From: an uncultured Actinomycetes bacterium | Lineage (GTDB): Bacteria > Actinomycetota > Thermoleophilia > Solirubrobacterales > 70-9 | Direction of reading: 5' to 3' | NCBI GenBank assembly: GCA_946482365.1 | Contig: CAMLQY010000039.1 | Span: 1 to 16,271, forward strand | DNA: 16,271 bases | Shown here: one piece after another, positions 6,526-12,237 of the stretch | How the letters are laid out: each line of letters opens with the position of its first letter | Position numbering within the stretch: the stretch's first letter is position 1 | The notes under the pieces: model-generated | Database searches by the model: none | What the model was told of the DNA's origin: nothing | The model's input: the letters and a program-made list of their open reading frames with translations, nothing else | Program-made: the position numbers and the translations under genes

Positions 6526-7764
6526 ATGGCAGACCTGATCCCCCGCGGAAGTCACGAGCTGGTCGTCGAAGCATTGGGCGATACCCGGATCGTGCTCTTG
6601 CTGGGCGCGCGCCAAGTCGGCAAGAGCACGCTCGCCGAGCAGATCGTTACCAGCGACCATCCAGCCAGCGCGATCAACCTCGACACGCAAGCGCCGCGAG
6701 AAGCCGCAAACTCCGATCCCGAGGGTTTCGTGGCGGGTCTGCGACGCCCCGTGCTAATCGACGAGGTGCAGCGCGGCGGGCCGGATCTGCTGCTGGCGAT
6801 CAAGTCAGCCGTCGACAAGGACAAAGCCCCGGGCCAGTTCTTCCTCACCGGATCGGCCAACGTGCTGGCGAGCCGCAGGGTCCTCGATGCACTCACCGGA
6901 CGCGTTGAGATCGTCACGCTGTGGCCACTGGCACAGAGCGAGATCGAGGAATCGGCTCGCAACTTCGTCGACTCTCTCTTTGCGGGCGAGCCCCCCGACG
7001 TCGAGGATGCGCCTGTGGGCAGGAAGGCGATCGCGGGGCGGCTGATCGCCGGCGGCTACCCCGAGGCCAGGCGTCGAAGCGGCAGGGCTCGGACTCGGTG
7101 GTTCTCCAGTTACTTGCAGACAACACTCGAGAAAGACCTCGCCGACATCACCGACGCCCATAAGCTCAAAGAGATGCCTCGGCTCCTGCGCCTACTCGCC
7201 TCGCGGGCGGCGAACATCGTCGTGCCCACGAACATCAGCAGCGAAATTGCCCTTCACCGCGAAACGGTCGAGGCCTACATCGGCCTGCTTGAAGCGGTGT
7301 TTCTCGTCCGGCGTCTGCGAGCCTGGACTCCCGGAATCGGTAATCGGGAGATCCAACACCCAAAGGTCTTCGTCGCCGACACGGGTCTGCTGCTGCACAT
7401 GCTGGGAGCGAACGAGGAGCGGCTGGAAAACGACGACCAGGTCACCGGAAATGCTCTCGAGAATTTCGTAGCTATGGAGATCCTCCGGCACGCGGAATGG
7501 TCAGAGCAGGGGCCCAGTCTCTTTCACTACCGGCAGGGTCGCGATGAGATCGACGTCATCCTCGAGGACCGCGCCGGTGCCATTGCGGCCGTCGAGGTGA
7601 AGGCCAGCTCCTCGATTCGCTCCAGCGACTGGCGGGCTCTAGCGCGGCTGCGGGACGCCAGGGACAAGCGCTTTCGCTGCGGGATCATTATCTATACGGG
7701 CGAAAGCACCGTGCCGCTCAGCGATCGGATCTTCGCCGTGCCGATCAGCGGACTTTGGGCCTAG
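6526..7764 (+). CDS. AAA ATPase with DUF4143-type C-terminal region and PD-(D/E)xK-like motif
   Basis: The 412-residue protein has Walker A GARQVGKST (27-35), Walker B PVLIDEVQR with D79/E80, and sensor-like LTGSANVL. The DUF4143 region follows, including FVADTGLLLHMLG, and the C-terminus carries EIDVILE...AVEVKAS, giving D343, E357 and K359, the pattern of a PD-(D/E)xK nuclease fold. Such ATPases are common in islands and near toxin-antitoxin genes, but their biochemical role is not established. ATG at 6526 is chosen because family-like sequence (LIPRGSHELV) starts at once. There is neither a Shine-Dalgarno nor a TANNNT box at leaderless distance, since three 22-bp repeats run up to the start. 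It is convergent with vapC. Family firm; function unknown. Confidence 0.9.
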   Translation: MADLIPRGSHELVVEALGDTRIVLLLGARQVGKSTLAEQIVTSDHPASAINLDTQAPREAANSDPEGFVAGLRRPVLIDEVQRGGPDLLLAIKSAVDKDKAPGQFFLTGSANVLASRRVLDALTGRVEIVTLWPLAQSEIEESARNFVDSLFAGEPPDVEDAPVGRKAIAGRLIAGGYPEARRRSGRARTRWFSSYLQTTLEKDLADITDAHKLKEMPRLLRLLASRAANIVVPTNISSEIALHRETVEAYIGLLEAVFLVRRLRAWTPGIGNREIQHPKVFVADTGLLLHMLGANEERLENDDQVTGNALENFVAMEILRHAEWSEQGPSLFHYRQGRDEIDVILEDRAGAIAAVEVKASSSIRSSDWRALARLRDARDKRFRCGIIIYTGESTVPLSDRIFAVPISGLWA

Positions 7765-7792
7765 CCGTTCCGCAGTGGCTTGGCGGCCACCG

Positions 7793-8197
7793 TCAGCGCA
7801 GCAGACGGATAGCGCAATCCAGCCCAGGGACTTTGGACGCCTGCGCATCGCCGGTCACGATCAGGTCCACGTCCGGGTTGGTCTCCGCCGTGGCGAGGAT
7901 CAAGGCATCCGGCATCCGCAGCGGTTTGAGGCGCGAGCGAAACTCGGCCGCCTTGTCCGCGACGGCCATGTCGACCGAGAGAACCTCGGAGATCAGTTGG
8001 GCGAAGAATCCTCGGACTTGGTTCTCGTCGTGGTGGCCGAGACAGGCGCCGGTCAGCACCTCGGCGTAGGTCACTACCGAAACCAGCAGCCGCTGTTCGG
8101 AAACGAGTTCGCGGATCGCCGCGTCGGCTGCGTCGTGGAGAGCGTCTTTCTTATCGAGAAAGCCGACGACGGCATCGGAGTCGAGGACTACCGCCAC
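7793..8197 (-). CDS. vapC: VapC-type PIN-domain toxin ribonuclease
   Basis: The 134-residue product is the toxin of a type II pair; relatives cleave tRNA or rRNA using Mg2+ held by acidic residues. Visible acidic sites are LDSD (D6/D8), TYAEVL (Glu), RMPDALILATA (Asp) and IVTGDAQ (Asp), in the right order for a PIN domain. The start chosen is GTG at 8197, which opens VAVVLDSDAVV as PIN proteins do and overlaps the vapB stop by 10 nt, giving translational coupling. A start further upstream would add an arginine-rich, unlike stretch. The 3' end lies 28 nt from the convergent ATPase stop. Confidence 0.92.
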   Translation of the reverse strand: MAVVLDSDAVVGFLDKKDALHDAADAAIRELVSEQRLLVSVVTYAEVLTGACLGHHDENQVRGFFAQLISEVLSVDMAVADKAAEFRSRLKPLRMPDALILATAETNPDVDLIVTGDAQASKVPGLDCAIRLLR

Positions 8198-8427
8198 TCC
8201 TCGCGCAGTCCTTCCACGCGCTCGCGCAAATCGCCGCCGGTGTCCAGGCATCCGGAGTAGCGATCGATCAACTCATCGAGTCGCGTCAGGACCACGCGAC
8301 CGGCGCCCTCGGCCTCTACCTTCAGAGTGTCCCCGGGCTCGAAGCCAGCCATGCGGAAGGCGCCGGCGGGGATCGTCACCTGATGCTTGCTGGAGACCCT
8401 GGTCTGATTCTTTACCTTCTCGGTCAT
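8188..8427 (-). CDS. vapB: VapB-type antitoxin, SpoVT/AbrB fold
   Basis: The 79-residue protein has an N-terminal swapped-hairpin DNA-binding domain (TRVSSKHQVTIPAGAFRMAGF then PGDTLKVE, about residues 9-38) and a charged C-terminal tail (LRERVEGLREEWR) that would bind and block the PIN toxin. It precedes and overlaps vapC by 10 nt. ATG at 8427 is preceded by TACTCT and 6 nt, so the mRNA is probably leaderless. An 8-bp inverted repeat lies over the start codon and is the likely autorepression site. Confidence 0.93.
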   Translation of the reverse strand: MTEKVKNQTRVSSKHQVTIPAGAFRMAGFEPGDTLKVEAEGAGRVVLTRLDELIDRYSGCLDTGGDLRERVEGLREEWR

Positions 8428-8435
8428 AGGTAAAG
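8410..8435. promoter_or_regulatory. Inverted repeat over the vapB start, likely VapBC operator
   Basis: CTTTACCT (8410-8417) and AGGTAAAG (8428-8435) are perfect 8-bp reverse complements with a 10-nt spacer. They flank the ATG at 8425-8427. The putative -10 TACTCT lies at 8434-8439 on the minus strand, so the repeat overlaps the promoter edge and the translation start. Antitoxin-toxin complexes normally repress their own operon through such sites; binding here is inferred. Confidence 0.55.
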
Positions 8436-8452
8436 AGTAGCAGCGGTCACAT

Positions 8453-8482
8453 GGTCGCTGGTTCGAACCCAGCCGCGCCCAT
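8453..8482 (+). repeat. Right attachment-site copy (attR-like), 3' fragment of tRNA-Val
   Basis: This 30-base stretch is an exact copy of 6369-6398 and contains the T-arm and the acceptor 3' strand only. No 5' half of a tRNA precedes it, so it is not a second tRNA gene. Confidence 0.85.
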
Positions 8483-8504
8483 AGGCAGGGGTTCGTACAA
8501 AAAT

Positions 8505-8703
8505 AAGCCCGAGGAATTCTTCGACCCCACGGCCAAGCAGCAGCTCTCCGACTGCCGCAAGCTCTACTTCGATGAGCAGCGGGACATGGGCCCCGCTACC
8601 GCATCATCTACCGCCTGCTCCCAGACGAGGACGAGCCGACGAAGCAGAGGTCGTCCGCATAGGGCTCAAGGTGCCCTATGGCGACGAGGAGCAGATCTAT
8701 CGC
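8505..8703 (+). pseudogene. Frameshifted RelE/ParE-like toxin remnant
   Basis: Three consecutive pieces in three frames join into one RelE-like sequence. DPTAKQQLSDCRKLYFDEQR is in the first frame, RYRIIYRLLPDEDEPT in the second (from about 8594) and EAEVVRIGLKVPYGDEEQIY in the third (from about 8641). Each switch is a net -1 change, near 8586-8594 and near 8630. The middle piece has the RYR-IYR-LLPDE pattern and the last the VVRIGLK...IYR ending of RelE-type mRNA interferases. No antitoxin partner is visible. The remnant sits directly outside the right attachment copy. Family assignment is moderate. Confidence 0.55.
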
Positions 8704-8734
8704 CCAAGTCGGGCAGGTACTGTGAAAATCGCAA

Positions 8735-8766
8735 CCCGTGGAGATACCGTCTCGCATCTCCACAGG
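8735..8766 (-). terminator. Terminator-like hairpin downstream of the small minus-strand ORF
   Basis: On the minus strand an 11-bp stem (8756-8766 with 8735-8745; one T-G pair, 8 central pairs perfect as GTGGAGAT/ATCTCCAC) encloses a 10-nt loop. A loose T-rich stretch ending in TTTT follows (8725-8734). The delayed T-run makes it a weak intrinsic terminator. It lies 52 nt past the stop of the 25-residue ORF. Confidence 0.45.
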
Positions 8767-8817
8767 TTGACGAGAGCCATCAAAACTTTGGGTGCGTCGA
8801 AACCTAAACTAGACGCG

Positions 8818-8895
8818 CTACTGGCCGCTGAAGACAAAGCGTTGTAGCAGGCCGAGAATGATCAGGGCTTGAATAACCGCGACGGCTTCAATCAC
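8818..8895 (-). CDS. Candidate 25-residue hydrophobic peptide (single membrane helix)
   Basis: The minus strand opens with GTG (8895) preceded by AAAGGA 5 nt upstream, a better ribosome site than most genes here. It encodes a peptide starting MIEAVAVIQALIILGLLQ and ending in FSGQ before TAG. About 17 central residues are hydrophobic, enough for one membrane span, with one Arg near the end. A hairpin with a T-rich tail follows at 8735-8766, so the ORF could form an independent transcription unit. Small hydrophobic peptides of this size occur as type I toxins, or as small accessory membrane proteins; no homolog is recognised. It could also be chance, given its length. Confidence 0.4.
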   Translation of the reverse strand: MIEAVAVIQALIILGLLQRFVFSGQ

Positions 8896-9030
8896 GTACT
8901 TCCTTTCTATCCCGAGAGGTCTGCCTCCGGGACCGTCAGCTAATTTTCTTTCTCCTTGGGGTTGGCCGAAAGCAACCTGGAACAGTCAAAAGAGTGCGCG
9001 TCTCCCTCCCGCAAACCTGCGTAGGAGAAT

Positions 9031-9056
9031 CGTTAGTCAGCGTTAACGGCCGTTAG
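9031..9056 (+). promoter_or_regulatory. Three CGTTAR direct repeats at exact 10-bp spacing: SARP-style operator
   Basis: CGTTAG (9031-9036), CGTTAA (9041-9046) and CGTTAG (9051-9056) recur every 10 bp on the same DNA face, 29 nt before the regulator's ATG. A TAGCCT -10 candidate lies at 9069-9074, so the repeats cover roughly -50 to -25, where SARP/BTAD regulators bind direct repeats near the -35 region. The last two copies also create the palindrome TAACGGCCGTTA. Autoregulation by the downstream BTAD protein is inferred. Confidence 0.65.
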
Positions 9057-9068
9057 CCCGGCCCTTGG

Positions 9069-9074
9069 TAGCCT
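9069..9074 (+). promoter_or_regulatory. Candidate -10 element of the BTAD-STAND gene
   Basis: TAGCCT (TANNNT form) lies 10 nt before ATG 9085 and 12 nt after the last CGTTAR repeat. It would give a leader of only a few bases. No recognisable -35 is present; activator-dependent promoters often lack one. Confidence 0.35.
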
Positions 9075-9084
9075 CGCCCGCGAG

Positions 9085-12000
9085 ATGGAGACGATGGTCG
9101 GGCAGGCCAAACTGAAGGTCTATTTGCTTGGTGGCGTCCGGATCGAGTTCGACGGCAATGACCTTCCCCAGGTGCGAGGCAGGTCACTCGAGCTTCTGGT
9201 CTGGTTGGCACTGCACCCCGGCCCGCGTGACAGGGACGAGGTGGCGGAGGCCATCTGGCCCAACCTTTCCGCCTCACAGGCGCGCAACAACCTCCGCCAG
9301 ACCCTGATGAAGCTCGTCGATGCCTTTGGCGAGGAGGTTGAGCCCGTCTTCATAAGGGGGGAGCGCGATGTCGTCGGACTGCAGGCTGCCGATACCTGGA
9401 CCGATGTCCTTGCGGTCCAGGAGCTGATCGGTGATGGGCGACTACACAGTGCTGAGGGACTTCTCAAGGGCGAGCTTGCTCCGCCGCTCTCCGTAGGCTG
9501 GCTCAGCGACTTTCGGGCGGAGATGCGACGCCACGAAATCGAGCTTCTCGAAAGGCTTGCGCAACGCGCGGAGCTGGACTCCGATGGGGAAAAGGCCGCC
9601 AGGCTAACCGAGCGGTGGGTTGCCCTCGAGTCCGGCGCCGAGCGCCCCCGTCGTGAATTGATCAAGAGGCGCCTGCAGGCCGGGGAGCAGGTCGCCGCAG
9701 GCGAAGCAGCGCATGACCTGCTGGAGCTTCTTGCCGACCAGGAGGTGGCCCCGTCGCCCGAGACCCAGGCCGTGCTCGATCGACTGCACCTCAAGGGCGA
9801 TGACCCATCTCGTGAATTGGAAATGACAGACAGGGAGACCCTGCTGATCCAACTCGGCTCTCACGATGACATCCGTGCGCTGGCGGCGGCCCAGGCGCTT
9901 GCGGGACAGCTCCTTCGCTGTAGCCGCGGCGGATACCTGACGTGCGAGGTTGGTGCATCCTTCGCGGAAGATGAGCCGCTGATCACGGTCAAATGGGCGG
10001 GAGTCGGACAGGAGGTTTCCGTCCCCTTGGACAAGGCGCGCGGCCTGCTGGCGAACGAAGACGACTTTCTTGCTCACGTTCTCATCTCCGCTTTCCTCCC
10101 GGAGGACGCCGACGCCCACCGTAAGAGTCCTGCAGGTGGGGTGCGCAGGACGACCGAGGCACAGGAGCGTGTCGTGCGCGACTCCGCCTCCTCGATCCGG
10201 ACCGAGCGCTCGATGCAGATCGTCGAGGACATGAGAAATGAAATCGACGTCGCCCTGATTGGGCTGAGCGCGGCCGGCAAGAGCATCACCGCGATGCAGG
10301 CTGTGGGCGCGCTCTCCGAGCAGGGATGGACAAGCACATGGATCGACCTCAGCGAGCCAGCCGCCTCGGAGCTGACCCTGCTCTTCAGTCTTCTGCTCAC
10401 CGAACCGGGGTCGGCCGGGAAGCACATCTTCGTCATCGACGACCTGCAGGCGAACCCTGGTCTGGCGACCAAGCTCTCCACCCTTCTCGCGCGCTTGATG
10501 CCCGCACTCGAGTGCGTGTCGATGCTTCTCCTTGTCGGCTGGGACTCGGCCCGGTCTCTCGTCGGTGAGCTGTGGCCAAAGGCCAAGGTGATGGCCTGCG
10601 CCGGCGAGCAGATCCTTCCCGCGATCGCCGACGGCCTCAGTAAGGGCTCTGTCTCTCCGGAGGCCCTCACCGGAATTAGGGACGTCAGCCAGGGAGACCT
10701 GCTGGTGGCCAGGAAAGCACTCGAGCGTCATGCCGAGAAGGGCTCGGTCCCCACTCTCGCCGAAATCGCGGGCACGAGCTTCGAGTCCCTGACCCAGGGC
10801 CGCCCCCTCTCTCCTGAGGCTACGAAGCTCGCCTACCTGCTGGCAGCCCTCGGCCAGTTCGAGATCGACGCTTCACGTGACTTCGCGCAGGCCGCCACCA
10901 AGCCTGGGTTCGATGAGTTGCTCGAGCGCCGGGTGGTGCGCCCCTATGGCGAGTTTGTCGCAGTGGGTCATCGCAGCCATGCCGCGCTGATCAGCATCCA
11001 CCTCGCACACACCAATCCGGAGATTGTCCAGTCCCAGGAAGCGCCGGCGAAAGTCGCGGTTAATTACCTGAGGACGGCGGGAGATAGCCAGATCATCGCC
11101 ACGCTCGAGCGGCTCGACCTCGCGGGCTCCTCCCGCGATGACTCCGACCAGCACGGCAGCGAGTTCCTTCGCCGTGCCTGGGAATCGATCAAGATCCTCA
11201 GCAACTACCTCCGGCGCCACACGGAGGCGGACCCCACCTGGGGCGACAACGTCGCCTCGGCAGTCAACGCCGCCAACGCCCTCGCCCGTTTCGATGCCGA
11301 GGCTTGGGCCAAGATCGCCCGCTTCATCCGCGGTCGGTGGCACTGCGAGGCCGGCGGTGACCTTCCCGCCCCCAGCGCCGAGGTCACAAGTGAGCGCGAC
11401 GATTTCGACGCGATCAGCGGTCGGATGGAGGAAGAAGACAAGCTCAAGGCCGAGGCGGGCGAAGAGGTGGAGGTTGCGGCTGATGGGATCGACTTCGATC
11501 GCGTCCACCGCACCTGGGTCCTTGGTCAGCTTCTCGGCTTTGAGGCAGCCGCCCCGCGACGCGACCGCGCTCGGATCGCGTGCCTCCTGGAGGCTGCTCG
11601 CCGTCAGATGGAGCCCGAGGGCAACTTCTACCCGGCGCGGGTGCCCTGGGTTACGGCCCGTGTCGTTCTCGGGCTCGCCGCCGCCGGCGACACGTTTCAG
11701 TCGAGCGATGTCGTGAGGCAGGCCTGCGATTGGCTCAGGCGACCCTCACCCGAGGGACCCTACGATCTCGGTGTTTGGGAGGGGGGGACCGGGACCTGGA
11801 ACTCGGCGATCGAGACGACGTCGATGTGCCTTTCAGCGCTGGTGCGCGCCGGAGTCCCCCTCGACGATCCGGCGATCAGGTCCGGTAGGTCGTTCCTCCT
11901 GAGCAACCGACACCTATGGGTGAAAGCCGGCGCCGAGGTCGATGCCGCCACTGCGCTTGAAGCCTTCATTCTGACCGGCGGGCGCTGGCGCGAGGTCAGG

Positions 12001-12237
12001 CCCGAGCTGATGCGGCTGCTGGCTTGGGCTCAGTCCAAAGAGCCATGGACCCGTACCTCACTGTCTGCTCTCGAGTCCCAGGAACAGAGCAGCGCCGTCG
12101 CCCAGATCGCGAACGCCCTGGTGGGCATCCTCTGGGCAACGGTGAAATCGGAACTTCCCCTCTTGTTTGAGGGACTCGCCGTCCGGGAGCTTGCCGGAGC
12201 GGCGCGCGACCCGGAGATGGTGGCGAGCGATGGCTGA
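9085..12237 (+). CDS. BTAD/SARP-type regulator fused to a STAND-like NTPase and an alpha-toroid-like C-terminus
   Basis: This 1050-residue protein opens with a winged-helix DNA-binding domain (about 8-100: LKVYLLGGVRIEFDG, RSLELLVWLALHPG, AIWPNLSASQARNNLRQTL) and a helical BTAD domain (about 100-245). Residues about 247-345 are unrecognised. A P-loop NTPase follows, with Walker A GLSAAGKS (393-400) and Walker B HIFVIDD (D452/D453), then winged-helix-like and helical parts, fitting STAND switches. An acidic linker precedes residues about 800-990, with tryptophan/glycine motifs (EGNFYPARVPWVTARVVLGL, GTGTWNSAIETTSMCLSAL) like prenyltransferase/terpene-cyclase alpha-toroids. ATG 9085 is used; ATG 9094 is possible. 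Its stop overlaps the methyltransferase start by 8 nt. BTAD call is firm, NTPase good, toroid moderate; the ligand is unknown. Confidence 0.85.
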   Translation: METMVGQAKLKVYLLGGVRIEFDGNDLPQVRGRSLELLVWLALHPGPRDRDEVAEAIWPNLSASQARNNLRQTLMKLVDAFGEEVEPVFIRGERDVVGLQAADTWTDVLAVQELIGDGRLHSAEGLLKGELAPPLSVGWLSDFRAEMRRHEIELLERLAQRAELDSDGEKAARLTERWVALESGAERPRRELIKRRLQAGEQVAAGEAAHDLLELLADQEVAPSPETQAVLDRLHLKGDDPSRELEMTDRETLLIQLGSHDDIRALAAAQALAGQLLRCSRGGYLTCEVGASFAEDEPLITVKWAGVGQEVSVPLDKARGLLANEDDFLAHVLISAFLPEDADAHRKSPAGGVRRTTEAQERVVRDSASSIRTERSMQIVEDMRNEIDVALIGLSAAGKSITAMQAVGALSEQGWTSTWIDLSEPAASELTLLFSLLLTEPGSAGKHIFVIDDLQANPGLATKLSTLLARLMPALECVSMLLLVGWDSARSLVGELWPKAKVMACAGEQILPAIADGLSKGSVSPEALTGIRDVSQGDLLVARKALERHAEKGSVPTLAEIAGTSFESLTQGRPLSPEATKLAYLLAALGQFEIDASRDFAQAATKPGFDELLERRVVRPYGEFVAVGHRSHAALISIHLAHTNPEIVQSQEAPAKVAVNYLRTAGDSQIIATLERLDLAGSSRDDSDQHGSEFLRRAWESIKILSNYLRRHTEADPTWGDNVASAVNAANALARFDAEAWAKIARFIRGRWHCEAGGDLPAPSAEVTSERDDFDAISGRMEEEDKLKAEAGEEVEVAADGIDFDRVHRTWVLGQLLGFEAAAPRRDRARIACLLEAARRQMEPEGNFYPARVPWVTARVVLGLAAAGDTFQSSDVVRQACDWLRRPSPEGPYDLGVWEGGTGTWNSAIETTSMCLSALVRAGVPLDDPAIRSGRSFLLSNRHLWVKAGAEVDAATALEAFILTGGRWREVRPELMRLLAWAQSKEPWTRTSLSALESQEQSSAVAQIANALVGILWATVKSELPLLFEGLAVRELAGAARDPEMVASDG

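Larger units (their letters stand above)
6398..8482. mobile_element. tRNA-Val-associated mini-island bounded by 30-bp direct repeats; no integrase inside
   Basis: Exact 30-bp direct repeats (6369-6398 and 8453-8482) bracket about 2.08 kb holding only a AAA/DUF4143 ATPase gene and a VapBC pair. The left copy is part of a complete tRNA and the right copy is only the tRNA 3' end. This is the usual footprint of tyrosine-integrase insertion into a tRNA 3' end. No recombinase gene lies between the repeats, so the unit is either a decayed island or a non-autonomous element mobilised in trans. Base composition near the left junction (6399-6525) is clearly more A/T-rich than the flanking core genes. 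Confidence 0.75.
8483..9030. other. Mostly non-coding junction region between island and STAND-like cassette
   Basis: Apart from the RelE-like remnant, the hairpin and the small minus-strand ORF, no intact gene is seen. Stretches at 8938-8960 and 8970-9000 are A/T-richer than the core genes. The region looks like a scar of repeated insertion and decay. Confidence 0.5.

Noticed and set aside
8453..8482. A second tRNA gene
   Set aside because: Only the T-arm and acceptor 3' strand are present; no D-arm, anticodon arm or 5' acceptor strand precedes it.
6398..8482. Insertion sequence or transposon
   Set aside because: No transposase and no terminal inverted repeats; the borders are direct repeats of a tRNA 3' end instead.
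8451..8807. Plus-strand open frame beginning MVAGSNPAAP
   Set aside because: The opening is a translation of the tRNA T-arm copy and the middle joins the RelE-like remnant in the wrong frame. It is not a gene as it stands.
9604..10731. Minus-strand open frame of 375 codons opposite the BTAD-STAND gene
   Set aside because: No recognisable motifs; it mirrors a gene with clear domains on the plus strand.
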